A stretch of 64,000 bases of DNA. Source: Agarophyton chilense. Its lineage: Eukaryota > Rhodophyta > Florideophyceae > Gracilariales > Gracilariaceae. Location: NCBI GenBank assembly GCA_030374765.1, contig JARGXX010000088.1, forward strand, positions 1 through 64,000, read 5' to 3'. How positions within the stretch are numbered: the first letter of the stretch is position 1; each line of letters begins with the position of its first letter. A program made the translations under genes and the position numbers. Positions 10,255-19,879 of the stretch are shown here, in pieces. Below the pieces are notes generated by a model, which saw nothing but the letters and a program-made list of their open reading frames with translations, ran no database searches and was not told where the DNA came from.

Positions 10255-10260
10255 AATAAA
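10255..10260 (+). terminator. Poly(A) signal AATAAA
   Basis: AATAAA 31 bp downstream of the phosphoesterase stop codon, a normal distance for a short 3' UTR. Confidence 0.5.
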
Positions 10261-10390
10261 CTCGAAGAAATTGCGTTCTATGCTCTGGTGAGGAAGGTTT
10301 ATCGGGACCGGGGTTTGTTCCTAAGGCCCCGACGCCACTACACTATGTGTATACCCTCATATGAGGCCAAACTGTAAAATTTTGTGCTGA

Positions 10391-10411
10391 GTTTAGGGGT
10401 TTAGGGGTTTT
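10391..10411. repeat. Interstitial telomere-like tract, inverted
   Basis: GTTTAGGGG followed by TTTAGGGG and TTTT on the plus strand: two telomere units in orientation opposite to the terminal array. Confidence 0.8.
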
Positions 10412-12104
10412 CGTGTTTCGAACTCGAAGCAGTAGAGCCTAATTTCTTTTCCTAAAAACCTAAGCTTCGTGGAATTTTTTCTACGTAGAAGAATAACATT
10501 AAAGAAAAAATATATAACTCATACTTAACTTCTTAGCAGACTAATTACTACAAGGCTTATATAATATAATATAAGGCTTTTTTGGGTGCAAAAATAGTGG
10601 TTGCACTCTATAACATGTCCTGGAACTGGATATCAAACAGAACCACCCTTCGGAATTTAATCAATTTCGAACAGTTGCCATGGTTGTGTAGACACTAATG
10701 TCTATGCGCCCGGATAATATGCCTCATTTGAGTCCAGCCTGACCTCATGTAATGCCAATTCTAATTTCCAAAACATCAGTACAAAACGCTTTTTGTTACA
10801 TTAGCGCCATATTCTATTTCCTAAGTGAAAAACTAAAATTCAAATTATATTACACATGCTTTAAAGTAAATTCTTTAGACTGTTTTCTTCAGTAACGACA
10901 GCTTAGTAGTTTCACGGCCGCTTGAAGACTGATTGAATGAAGGTTCAAACCTCGATGGGTTACTCGAAACTCAAAAAGTCTTTCACGAGCTCGACATCTT
11001 CTAACAATTATTATGGTTTAAAAACACATTTATGTTCTCTTCAAGAGAAGACAAATTACGGTGACATATTCTGAAGAGAAATTATCGTCATAGACCATGA
11101 CGTTTTTAGCAAGTTGAATAAAGCAGGCTGAATTAGTGGGGAGCTTACGATATTTTGACGATTTGCTTTTTACATTTAACAATTGACCCAGAAGGCCTCT
11201 GTTGACGTACTAAAAGCAGTGTCGTTGACTAGTCTATGTAAAAAATATGATAAACCTTACGCAGGTGATCGATCAAACGTACACAACCAGTCTCACTGTA
11301 ACACATATCCGTATTTTTATCATCGTTTTTCTTGTATTCTAAACAATTTTTTTTTATTTTTATGTAGTTTTGCATACTTTGCACCATCTCTAGTATGTTG
11401 ATGATATTGAAGAACCATTTTATTTTCTGCTCTTCCATTTTTTCCAATCTAATAAATGCCAGTACCGACCATATGTGAGTTCTCTATTTCATTTCCTCCT
11501 AACAGTTCCACTTTTGTAGTTTGAATAGTATTCTAGTTGTTTTATTTTAGTCCATCTACAAGAATTAAATAAAAATTATGCAGGGAAAGAATCATGGGTT
11601 TGCGATATGAACATTTGCCAAAACTCCAGGCATCGACCACGCACATGAGTATTAGAGACTTCTGCACTATAAAAGAATCATTTCTTCACTTCAAACGTAC
11701 CCTCCATATTAAAATCAAATTGACGAGATTCATTATGGCTTTCACTTCCTGAACGACATTACAGAGAAAACGCTGATGCATTCATCGGCTTTTCCGAATT
11801 TATATGACTCAGGTTCAGGTGACGGTCTCCGTGGGGGATATATGAAAAACAATTTAAGTTTGGTTTATATTCGTACCGAAATATGGGTTGCACCTTGGAA
11901 AGCTGAACGGACGTGGAACTGGTTGACTGTGGAAGGCGTTGTAGCGTGTATGATTTTAGCTGTGGTTACAGATGTATTTCCTTACGGGTCGAGGCCATTC
12001 ATGGCTCTCAATATGGGAAGGGACACAGAAACAAAGTGCATGGACAGAAGACGATGTGAACTGTGTCATTTAATTATATTAGTTTAATTAATATGTGCAT
12101 ACTT

Positions 12105-12130
12105 AGGTGATGGCTTTCCAGCCATCACTT
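12105..12130. repeat. Perfect hairpin GTGATGGCT-TTCC-AGCCATCAC
   Basis: 9-bp perfect stem (12107-12115 with 12120-12128) and a 4-nt loop, extendable by a G-T and an A-T pair. It lies in intergenic sequence with no neighbouring gene on either side within 600 bp. Confidence 0.6.
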
Positions 12131-12739
12131 TCAAAAAGTAGAGAGAACCCGAGTGTTCGGCCTTAGTTTGAGTGCGTACGCGAAGTGTACAACTACACTG
12201 GAGGGTGACCTCGTCGGTTTCGGTCTCTTTACCGGCTTAGTCCGTTCAGAACTACCTCATTCAATTTACCATTTGTGTTCGTCCTATTATAATATTTTCA
12301 CTTTTTGCTAACCTTGATATAGGACTATTTATTCGCCACTTTATAGGGTTTACCGTTGGATATTGGTTAAGCATGATGCCATCTGTCCCCTACCATCAAG
12401 TCTGTTCCCGCTTTCCGCACGACCCGTTGAACTTCTTTACTTCTCTTTTCTTTTGGTTGCTTCCCTTCGCTGTGTTTCCTTTACACACTGTTTCATACCA
12501 CTTTCTCCAGGTTTGCCGTCTTTCACTATCTCCGCAGTACGTCTGACTGCGTCGGAGTTATGCCCGAAACATCCACAGACGGAGATCTCAAGCACTGAAT
12601 GTATCTCTTCAGAAGGAAAGGACTTGAACCTTCTTGGGTGTCGCCCTTTGCAGGGTGTTGCACCACACACATGAATAATACTCTTCGCAAACTTCTCGAA
12701 TAGAAATAGAAAGCGGGGTTTTCTTGGTTCTTCCGGCAA

Positions 12740-13864
12740 TTGCACTCCATCTCCAAAGCAGCGGCTGTCACTTTTATCAAGAACGTAGTCAATGAACTCT
12801 CGAATGATGCAAACAAAGTCGTCCGACACTCGGTTTTTCGTTTTTTGGAGACATCTCAGCTCTCGCAGAAACGAATTTCAAACAAGAACACTTTCTTCCA
12901 ATCTCTCGACTCTACGCAGCAGAGCGAGTTCAGCTCTTTCCAGGATGCGTTCAGGGCTTGTATCGATGAGGTGAAGGGCAACAAGCAAAACATCTCTGTC
13001 ATCTCGGATGGATTCAAGCCGCCGGCGTTCGCATCCGCCGGTGCCGCACCAGCTAAAGCTCAAATGTTCGAGTTTAACCTGTTCAGTATTGGTGTGGGAG
13101 CGCCAGAAAACGAACTGTATCTGAAAGGACTGGCGAGCAAATCTGAGTTCTATTCCAAGGCCTCCGTGAGTCAGCTGAAGGCGTTGGCATTGGCGCGGAA
13201 ATACGTTAACTTTTTGTCTTGTCCCAAGTCGTGCCCGTTGGATCACGTATGTTTCGCTTTGGACCAGAGTAGATCCATTCAGTCGCAAGACTGGGATAAG
13301 AAAAAGATATTTGTCACCGACATTGCAGTAGAGATCAGCAATCCAAATGTTGAAACAACGTACTCGGCCGTCAAATTTTCTTCTTCTGTACAGCCTGTTG
13401 CCAGAACCATCAGGCTTGGTGTTTTCACTTCCCAAGTGCTTTCGACTACGCAGAGCGGAGGTGGTACAAACATTAACTCTGGACTGGAGTCGTGCTTCGA
13501 CCGGGTGAAGTCTGGAAAAGGTACTCGATCCATCATTCTGCTGACTGATGGCAGGAGTTTTGCTGCTTCAATTGCAAATCAGATCAAACAAGCAGGGATA
13601 TCGTTAGTGTCTATCGGCATTGGAAACAACGTCGACGTAATATACCTTAAGAATATTGCGAGCGATCCGGATTCAGAGTTCTATGTGCCAGCTGACTTTG
13701 CCAAATTGGACGAAAAGGTGGCTAAGGTTGTAAAGACTACCTGCAAAACTCCCACGGTTACGTCTTTCCCCGATGATGTAATTGGACTCGCATCCACTTT
13801 AGCTGCAAGTGCTCCCAGTGACGCAAAAGAATCTTCTACTTTTTGTGATGGAGGAGAATGTTAG
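12740..13864 (+). CDS. Tandem von Willebrand factor A domain protein, 5' end missing or spliced
   Basis: The open frame runs from about 12710 to the stop at 13864, but there is no convincing ATG at the 5' side; the 374-residue numbering used here starts at TTG 12740. Residues 1-145 are the larger part of one VWA fold (SVFRF, FNLFSIGVG) lacking the first strand and the metal site. Residues 160-336 form a second, complete VWA domain with a MIDAS: DQSRS (175-179), Thr in GGGTNINSGL (about 243) and LLTDG (267-271), preceded by CPKSCPLDHVC. VWA domains bind protein ligands through the metal site, usually outside the cell. The absence of a signal peptide and of the first domain's MIDAS means either an upstream exon in 12350-12740 or a 5'-truncated gene. 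No internal stop is present. Confidence 0.65.
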   Translation: MHSISKAAAVTFIKNVVNELSNDANKVVRHSVFRFLETSQLSQKRISNKNTFFQSLDSTQQSEFSSFQDAFRACIDEVKGNKQNISVISDGFKPPAFASAGAAPAKAQMFEFNLFSIGVGAPENELYLKGLASKSEFYSKASVSQLKALALARKYVNFLSCPKSCPLDHVCFALDQSRSIQSQDWDKKKIFVTDIAVEISNPNVETTYSAVKFSSSVQPVARTIRLGVFTSQVLSTTQSGGGTNINSGLESCFDRVKSGKGTRSIILLTDGRSFAASIANQIKQAGISLVSIGIGNNVDVIYLKNIASDPDSEFYVPADFAKLDEKVAKVVKTTCKTPTVTSFPDDVIGLASTLAASAPSDAKESSTFCDGGEC

Positions 13865-14101
13865 AAACGCCAATGTGAGTAAAACTGCGGGCTGAGATTG
13901 ACCTCAGATTTCTACTCAGAGACAGGCCTTGGATGGATTTGATGCACGAAAAGACGCTAGTACGCTTACTACAAAATGATCAATTGCGGAGCTGGTGAGT
14001 TGGCGCGACGACGAAAGCTTCGCATGAATCCTTTCCGCCTTGTTTCAGTTTATTAACATTCCATTTGAAATTGGAGAATAGTCAAATCTTTTCATGGTTT
14101 T

Positions 14102-14467
14102 ATGGACGACTTCAACAATATAAACTTAACTAGCCACATCGGAAGCGTTCTTGGGTGGTCAACTAATAGATTTCGAAGTCAGTTACTCGGTGTTTCTGCA
14201 TCAATTACAAACGTCGGTTACCCGGGCTGTGGCGCTCTACCGACTACGGTAAAGTGCAACACTCAATGGCGCATCACAAATTGCGAAGAAGGCATCACAT
14301 TTTGCGAGTGCTCTGAGCAGGCGATCTTGGAAAAGCCAGCCGGGGTTGACGAACAGTGTGCTTTAGTGAAAGCACGGCTCGCAGCAGCTTCATTCAATGA
14401 GTTCTATGTGAGAAAGAACTGCGCTCGTCCTACATCTCACAACATGCTCCCACATAAAGCAACTTGA
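14102..14467 (+). CDS. Small Cys-rich protein or fragment, unknown
   Basis: 121 codons from an ATG. Residues 40-112 have a cysteine pattern (YPGCGAL, VKCNTQW, ITNCEEG, TFCECSEQ, EQCALVK, RKNC) typical of small extracellular domains, and the sequence looks protein-like (FNEFYVRKNC). There is no signal peptide, so a 5' exon is missing or this is a remnant. It overlaps on the opposite strand the end of the small secreted frame at 14430-14639; both are unlikely to be full genes. Confidence 0.35.
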   Translation: MDDFNNINLTSHIGSVLGWSTNRFRSQLLGVSASITNVGYPGCGALPTTVKCNTQWRITNCEEGITFCECSEQAILEKPAGVDEQCALVKARLAAASFNEFYVRKNCARPTSHNMLPHKAT

Positions 14468-14639
14468 ACAACGAAGATCCTATATTTCTAAGTTGTGAAG
14501 GCACGCATTGGTACTGGTTGCAATGCATATCGTCGGTGCTAGAAAAAAAGCTCTCGAACACCCTACACCTGGGGCTGTCCTGGCAAACAACAGCGGGAAG
14601 CAACAAAAGGCCTACAAAAACTGCACATTTGAGCGACAT
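14430..14639 (-). CDS. Small secreted Cys-rich peptide, possible first exon or relic
   Basis: 69 codons starting at ATG (14637-14639 complement). The first 19 residues are a textbook signal peptide (MSLKCAVFVGLLLLPAVVC), followed by a short Cys-containing stretch (SPRCRVFESF, HCNQYQC). The length is small for an extracellular domain and no partner exon is identified downstream. It could be a genuine small secreted peptide or the 5' piece of a broken gene. Confidence 0.4.
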   Translation of the reverse strand: MSLKCAVFVGLLLLPAVVCQDSPRCRVFESFFSSTDDMHCNQYQCVPSQLRNIGSSLFKLLYVGACCEM

Positions 14640-15904
14640 GTGTACTTCGGAAAAGGAGTACGATTACAAATAACAAACCTGCGCCCTTCAAAAGAGAAAA
14701 AGAATATAGCTGGGTTCGACAGGGGCCTACAAGGGATACCAAAAGCAAAAATGCCAACATTTCTAAAGAGTTTTGGGATTCATAATAAAATGTTGTTCTT
14801 TTTTTTTGAAGTCGTGTTTTTAACGGCTTTTCAGAGCTGCACTGTACCTTTTGTGATTTTGTGAGAAATCTGGATGCAAGTCCCAGTATTCTGCCCTACA
14901 AATGTGGTGGGCAACTACAAAGACAAAAAAAAGGTTGTATGTTGCCACGGACATGTCTGGCTGGGTGTTCTTATCTTTATGCACACCACTGTGTGACGGA
15001 GAATAGTTAGATCGTGCTGATAGATCTGATTAAACTGACACTATCCTTTCCAAGTTTCAGGCCCCTCTACCTATTGATTTCTGTACGTGTAAATGATCCT
15101 AATGTTAGTGCATGTGCTCAGTCAATTGCATCGCGTGATTGAGAACTAGTCGTCTGCCGTAGTGCCATGCCCAAACGTCACCATGCTCACAGCAAGATAA
15201 AACATATTCTTCGTCCCTTGAAAAACAATCTTCACTGCAGCTATACTCGGTATAGCACTGTTTTGAAGGTGCCGGAACATTGCAACTCTGTAAAGGAGAC
15301 CAGCACTTCGTATATTTTATTATTATACGTGACAGGTGGTAGTCTACAGACTACGCAACGTGCAGTGTTAGAAAGTTCTAGCGAGCGGGTTGGTACACCA
15401 AGTTAACCTGAAAATCAACAGCTTCGAGCTGCAGTGCGACTTCAGATGACAAATCACGTCTATTAATGGTCCTTTGCTCGTTGGGTGCCACTATATTACA
15501 AGCACTTCCAATTCTTGTTCTCTGCCCGATACTCGAGCGCCACACACCTTGCGCATGGCGCATCTGCGTTCTTTCTTTGGCCCTAATTCAAAATCCAAAT
15601 AGCGAAAGTGCGCGTGTACCTCTGCCTACACAATGTGGTACAGTAGTTACCCTTCGTTACTTGTGATGACGTACTGCTGAACGTTGAGAAGGCCACCGTT
15701 ATGGGGTAAGGGTCATCATGGCAGATGGCGTCGAGGGAAGCGGTGCTAAGCAGCTCTCCACCGAGTGGGTGAGTGGCGGGGCGACGCGTGCGCTTTGCCT
15801 TCGGCAGTCGAAGGGGTAAATGAGAAATGCGTGTGCTGCAAAGCTTTTCTTCGGTCTCTCTCCCCGGGTTCGCAGCTGTGACACGAGACTGGTGAGGCGA
15901 TACA
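14640..15904. other. Intergenic, nothing recognised
   Basis: No gene, repeat family or RNA recognised. Open frames are short and without signal peptides or motifs. Confidence 0.5.
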
Positions 15905-17560
15905 ACGGAAGGTCTAGATGGATCCCTGAGAACAGTACCAGACTTACCCTTCTTTAGTAGAGATCTACCACTACGATCGATACCTCTAGGAGGCGCTACA
16001 GCTATCCTACGATCGATACCTCTAGGGGGAGCTACAGCTGTCCTACGATCGGAGACAAAGCTTGAAGTGGGTTATGACCCGTCTACGATCTGGCCTCGTA
16101 GCCCTACTTACACCGAAGTGTTACAGCAGCTGCCGCCGCGAACCCTGTCTGTTCAGTCATAGTAGGCTGCGCTTGACCGCGAAGCGATAGCCAAAATGGG
16201 TAGGAGGCTCTGGAGGAGCGTCTGGGATCTAGCGCAGATTTCAAAATGGTCAAGGCGTGGAGGGCGGGCGTGCCGTACGTTGCGCATTGTCTCAAATACT
16301 ACCGTGCTGTCGCTTCAAAACAAACGACACAAGTGTCGGTTAGGTACACATCGAAACGACGCAAGTGTAATTTGCACAGGCGGTACATACCTTTTCAGCC
16401 ACCCGAATAGAACAATGGTAAGCGCCGTAGGCTTGATGTCGGTGCAAAAATCGTTTTGATCGATTCATTTTCGTGATGATGAAGCTTGTGGAGATGCCTC
16501 GACGTTTGTCGTTTTGACGTCACCAAGTCGCGTTGCAAGATAAATATTATTCTTCGTTCCTTGAAAGAGTCAGGCTACTTATGTCTCCTATAATGAAAGT
16601 AAAAGTTTTCAGTTTCAAAATGGTAACAAACTGCTCGCGGACTATCAATTTTGGTTTTTGAAAAGTCAAAGTTCTCAGAGATTTTTAATTGTAGGCGTTC
16701 TTTAGAACAGTCGGCGAATTTTAGAAAGATTCAAGCAGTTGCCTTGTACTCAAAAATCTAATTCAACACAAATTGGGCGTTGGGTGGAAGTAACTCAATG
16801 AAGGTTCTGGTTGGATCTCCGAGAGAGATGCCAGACTCTTAGTTCTTCAATAAAGATCTGCTATTACGATTGGTATTATATAGACTATCCTACACGGAGA
16901 AGTTGTGTTGTCGAAGTTACCAAGGTTTCTTTTACTGTTGTGGTGTCGCGCTGCCATGCTCTCAAGTACTACCCGTTCCAGCTACTTGGCCTCCAGCCTG
17001 TTGTAAAAACCCTCTAAAAGGTCTTAAGGAAACAAATAGAAAATTCTTTATGAATCAGAACTGCGTAGAAGAATCTAGAAGCTTCCATAGAACAATTATT
17101 ATAGAAACTCTAAGAACTATCTTAGAAGAAATTCTGTGCTTCTTGAACAAAGTAGAAGTGCTTTAGAGCACTATAAAAGAATAGGAGAATAAAGGCTGAG
17201 TCTCGAAAAACGAACTTAAGTCCACACTTCACCAAGTTATCCGCGTTCTAAGTGTACTTCAAACTATCACAGCCTTCTAGTCACTGCAATTTGAAAAACT
17301 AGTGCTGTACCGCCCCGGTGCTTCTAATTGAGCCCAGTGTAGAAGCCAAACGTTGGCAACGAACGTTAGTGCTAAAACCTCCATCTTGAACAGTCGGAGC
17401 CAAACGTCGATATCGGACAAGACATGCCTCTGGCAGGAGCTACAGTTGTCCTGGGATCAGAGATAGCTTGAAAAATAGAGCATGTCTTCGATCTGGCGTC
17501 GAGCACCTAATTGCACCTATCTGTTAGACAAGAGGGGCATGATATCAGTCCAATACATGT
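15905..17560 (+). mobile_element. Decayed Copia-type LTR / primer-site fragments
   Basis: Two diverged related copies. Copy A (about 15915-16110) has GGATCC..GAGA..CCAGACTTA, then a repeat with CTACGATCGATACCTCTAGG and an end CCTACGATCGGAGACAAAGC. Copy B has the matching start near 16813 (GGATCTCCGAGAGAGATGCC) and the matching end near 17440-17475 (TCCTGGGATCAGAGATAGC), resembling a primer-binding site that follows an LTR. Tracts resembling Copia LTR ends with AATAAA lie near 17170-17200. No coding region survives. Confidence 0.45.
15971..16052. repeat. 36-bp tandem repeat, about 2.3 copies
   Basis: Units starting at 15971, 16007 and 16043 (CTACGATCGATACCTCTAGG...). The second differs from the first by three substitutions; the third is partial. 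It sits within a decayed LTR. Confidence 0.8.
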
Positions 17561-17756
17561 TTCAAAGAAGCTGTAATGGATCTATATCACACACAAGCAT
17601 TCAATCGTTTATTTTAAAAGAACTCCCAGTTATTTTCCGTTCTGTTTTACCCCAGTAAGTCGGTAAATCACGTACGTTGAGTTGGAAGGAACTCTATTTA
17701 CAACAAACTCATCAGTCGGGAAATTACTTTGAGTTGGGTTTAAGGAGTAAAATGCA

Positions 17757-18378
17757 TCACGAAAGAAAGTGCCGGATGACTAAACAGCCACTGTTAGACA
17801 ATTCCTCAAGTACGTCTACATGACGGGTTTCCATGGCGATCATATCGTTTGAAGACACCTCCACATTTTTTTTCGCCGACGTGCGTCCAACCTGAATAAA
17901 CCCCGGTGTTGTCTCAAATGTAGTTTTACCGTTGCTTTCATCGTACCTATCACAGGCTTGGCGGTACTCGTCACTCATCATGTAACACGCCCTCACACAA
18001 TAGTTGAGATCAAGAGGGGTGGACACGAAAATACTGGTACCACCGCGGTTGGGACATTTACATTGAACGCCAAACTCTTCCGGAGCATGATCTACTGCTT
18101 TCACAGCGCAACTCGATGGCTTAGGTGATGGAGGGGGCACGTTCGGGTTTCGAGAACATGTTGTCCAAGGATGGTTGCTGGGACTTCCGCAACTTTTCAA
18201 AATGCACTTGGTTGTCAAAAATTCCTTGCAGGCAATCGTACACAGACTGGAACGCTGGCAAACACTGCTCGGAGCATGGAGACGAAGTCCTTTGCGTAAC
18301 AAAGAGTTCTTGGTCGTGATAGGGGGCTGCCAGAACGGCAGCGGCACTGAACAGAGCAAAGATGAAGATCGAAATCAT
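17757..18378 (-). pseudogene. Small secreted Cys-rich protein, frame-shifted
   Basis: Starts at the complement of 18378 with a signal peptide (MISIFIFALFSAAAVLAAPY) and continues CSEQCLPAFQSVYDCLQG. After that the Cys-rich, protein-like sequence (CILKSCGSPSNHPWTTC, SSCAVKAV, EFGVQCKCPNRGG, YCVRACYMMSDEYRQACDRY) is found in another frame, down to 17757. The shift falls at or near an A5/T5 run (18217-18221), so a single indel (mutation, or a sequencing or assembly error) joins them; no convincing intron was found. The mature part would have paired cysteines and a Pro-rich linker (NVPPPSPKPS). Family unknown; secreted. Confidence 0.55.
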
Positions 18379-19216
18379 GGTGATCCAGAAATGAAACGCT
18401 GAATGATGCTGTAGTTTTCAGCGAACCCGGGAAAGAAGCTGAAGAGAACGGTGATTTAAGTGAGAAAAGGCAAGGACTCCAACAATCGGCTGTGTCGAGA
18501 TTCGCGCTCAAATCACAAGCGCATTCTTGTTCAAGGATCTACCAATCTAAGCAGTTCCTAGGGTTTACTGTTTGTTCAGGCTGCCCTTTATAGGCAGCCA
18601 AACTATCCTCCAGCTTCAAATCACTGGTCACAGGCTTTTCAAAATCTGTATCTAGTTCCAATCGTTTTGGTTACAAACTCTGCGCCACTATTCCGATACA
18701 GTTCCCAAAAACTGTATCCGTTCTTGTCCAATTGTAACGATCAATTCTCCAACACGCATCATGTTGAGTCTTCGTCTCAACGCACCGTCAGGAATATAAT
18801 CGTGCACAGAACGGTGCTGTCCCAACGTTCCGTCACTTCTTCGGCGAAGGCGAATCAAGGCATGGCAGGCAGCCAGTGGTGCAGCTAGCTCTGTGAGCTG
18901 GTTGTAGGTGGATTGAAGGTTTATCTCGCACAATTAGCGGTGCCCACTTTCGCTTGGGAGTGGAGTTTCACCAACAAGACGGCGTCATTCGCGCTCGTTC
19001 ATTACAACAACTGATTTACTAACAGTTATCAGGTGCAAAGTTTTTGCCTTATTTTACACCGACAATCTTGTTCGCTGGAAACGCGGGCGTCAACGATGGA
19101 ATTTCGAAGGTTTTTAGTTTCTGATGGAAGCCAAGTATTGGTAATAGGCTGGAAACACTCTGTCGGTGAGACAGGAACGTGGAGGCTGCGTCGCCCTCAA
19201 GGCATCGATTGCCACT
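18379..19216. other. Intergenic, nothing recognised beyond one hairpin
   Basis: Contains a perfect 7-bp hairpin GGCTGCC-CTTTATA-GGCAGCC (18579-18599), whose loop is TATAAAG on the minus strand, about 210 bp upstream of the minus-strand gene at 18378; it may be its TATA region. It ends at the TSD CCACT (19212-19216) of the Copia element. Confidence 0.45.
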
Positions 19217-19481
19217 TGTTGGAAGGTAGTTCCCGAACGTCCCAACCTTAGCAAACGTCACATTGGGATATAGTCTGCCCGGATCGCGCAGTAATCACTC
19301 CAAAAACCTTATTCTAGACAGTTTGTAAGATAGTGCAGAAAACTGCGAGCAGAACTTGCCTTGGCGGTTCTGTGACCAAGCTGGAGCCCAGATGGTGGTC
19401 TACAAAAAGGCAGCGCAGCAGCGAACACCTGCCAGAAGTGTGCACAACCTCAATAAACGGAACCACACAAACCTTTTAAGA
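19217..19481 (+). repeat. Copia-1 5' LTR
   Basis: 265 bp, clearly homologous to 24098-24361 through TGTTGGAAGGTAGTTCC, GTTTGTAAGATAG, CAAGCTGGAGCCCAG and CCTGCCAGAAGTGTGCACAA. It carries CAATAAAC near its end as a poly(A)-type signal. Confidence 0.9.
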
Positions 19482-19879
19482 GGCTATGTGCCTAGCCCAC
19501 GTTATTTTGGCATCCTTTTCAATTGCAACTACAAATCGCAACAAAGTCTGAGTCACTTGTTGACATCTCAAAGTTTCACGTGCCTCTGTTGAAGCCATAC
19601 AACCACTACATGTGGTCTAGGAAGCCAGAACTGATCCTACGTGCTATAGGAGTATGGGAATTTGTCACGGAGAAGAAGCCGAAGACGAAAACGAAACAGG
19701 AAGGAAAGAAGGCGCAACAATATTCAGAAGAAGAGGAAACCGCCGAAAAGGATCAACGAGAGAAGAACATTGCGTTTTCTTGTATTCTAATTTCTGTGAA
19801 CGAGTCGTGCGTGGTGCCGGTCATCGACATCAAGGAGCCGTCTGTCTTGTGGTAACGATCGAAGGACAATTTCCAAATT

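Larger units (their letters stand above)
10261..12350. other. Intergenic, no gene supported
   Basis: AT-rich, about 2.1 kb. It holds an inverted telomere-like tract (10391-10411) and a perfect hairpin (12105-12130). The GC-richer piece at 12150-12260 contains GTACGCGAAGTGTAC, reminiscent of a segment of the Gypsy LTRs further right (TGTACGCGAAGTGCAC), so an old LTR scrap is possible. Confidence 0.5.

Noticed and set aside
11776-12087. 103-codon plus-strand frame
   Set aside because: No signal peptide, domain or codon pattern; likely chance.
12595-12680. T-arm-like GAAGG-TTCAAGT-CCTTT on the minus strand, possible tRNA
   Set aside because: No matching acceptor stem, D arm or anticodon arm could be found upstream.
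12437-12829. 130-codon minus-strand frame overlapping the VWA gene start
   Set aside because: Antisense shadow of the VWA gene and its upstream region; no motif.
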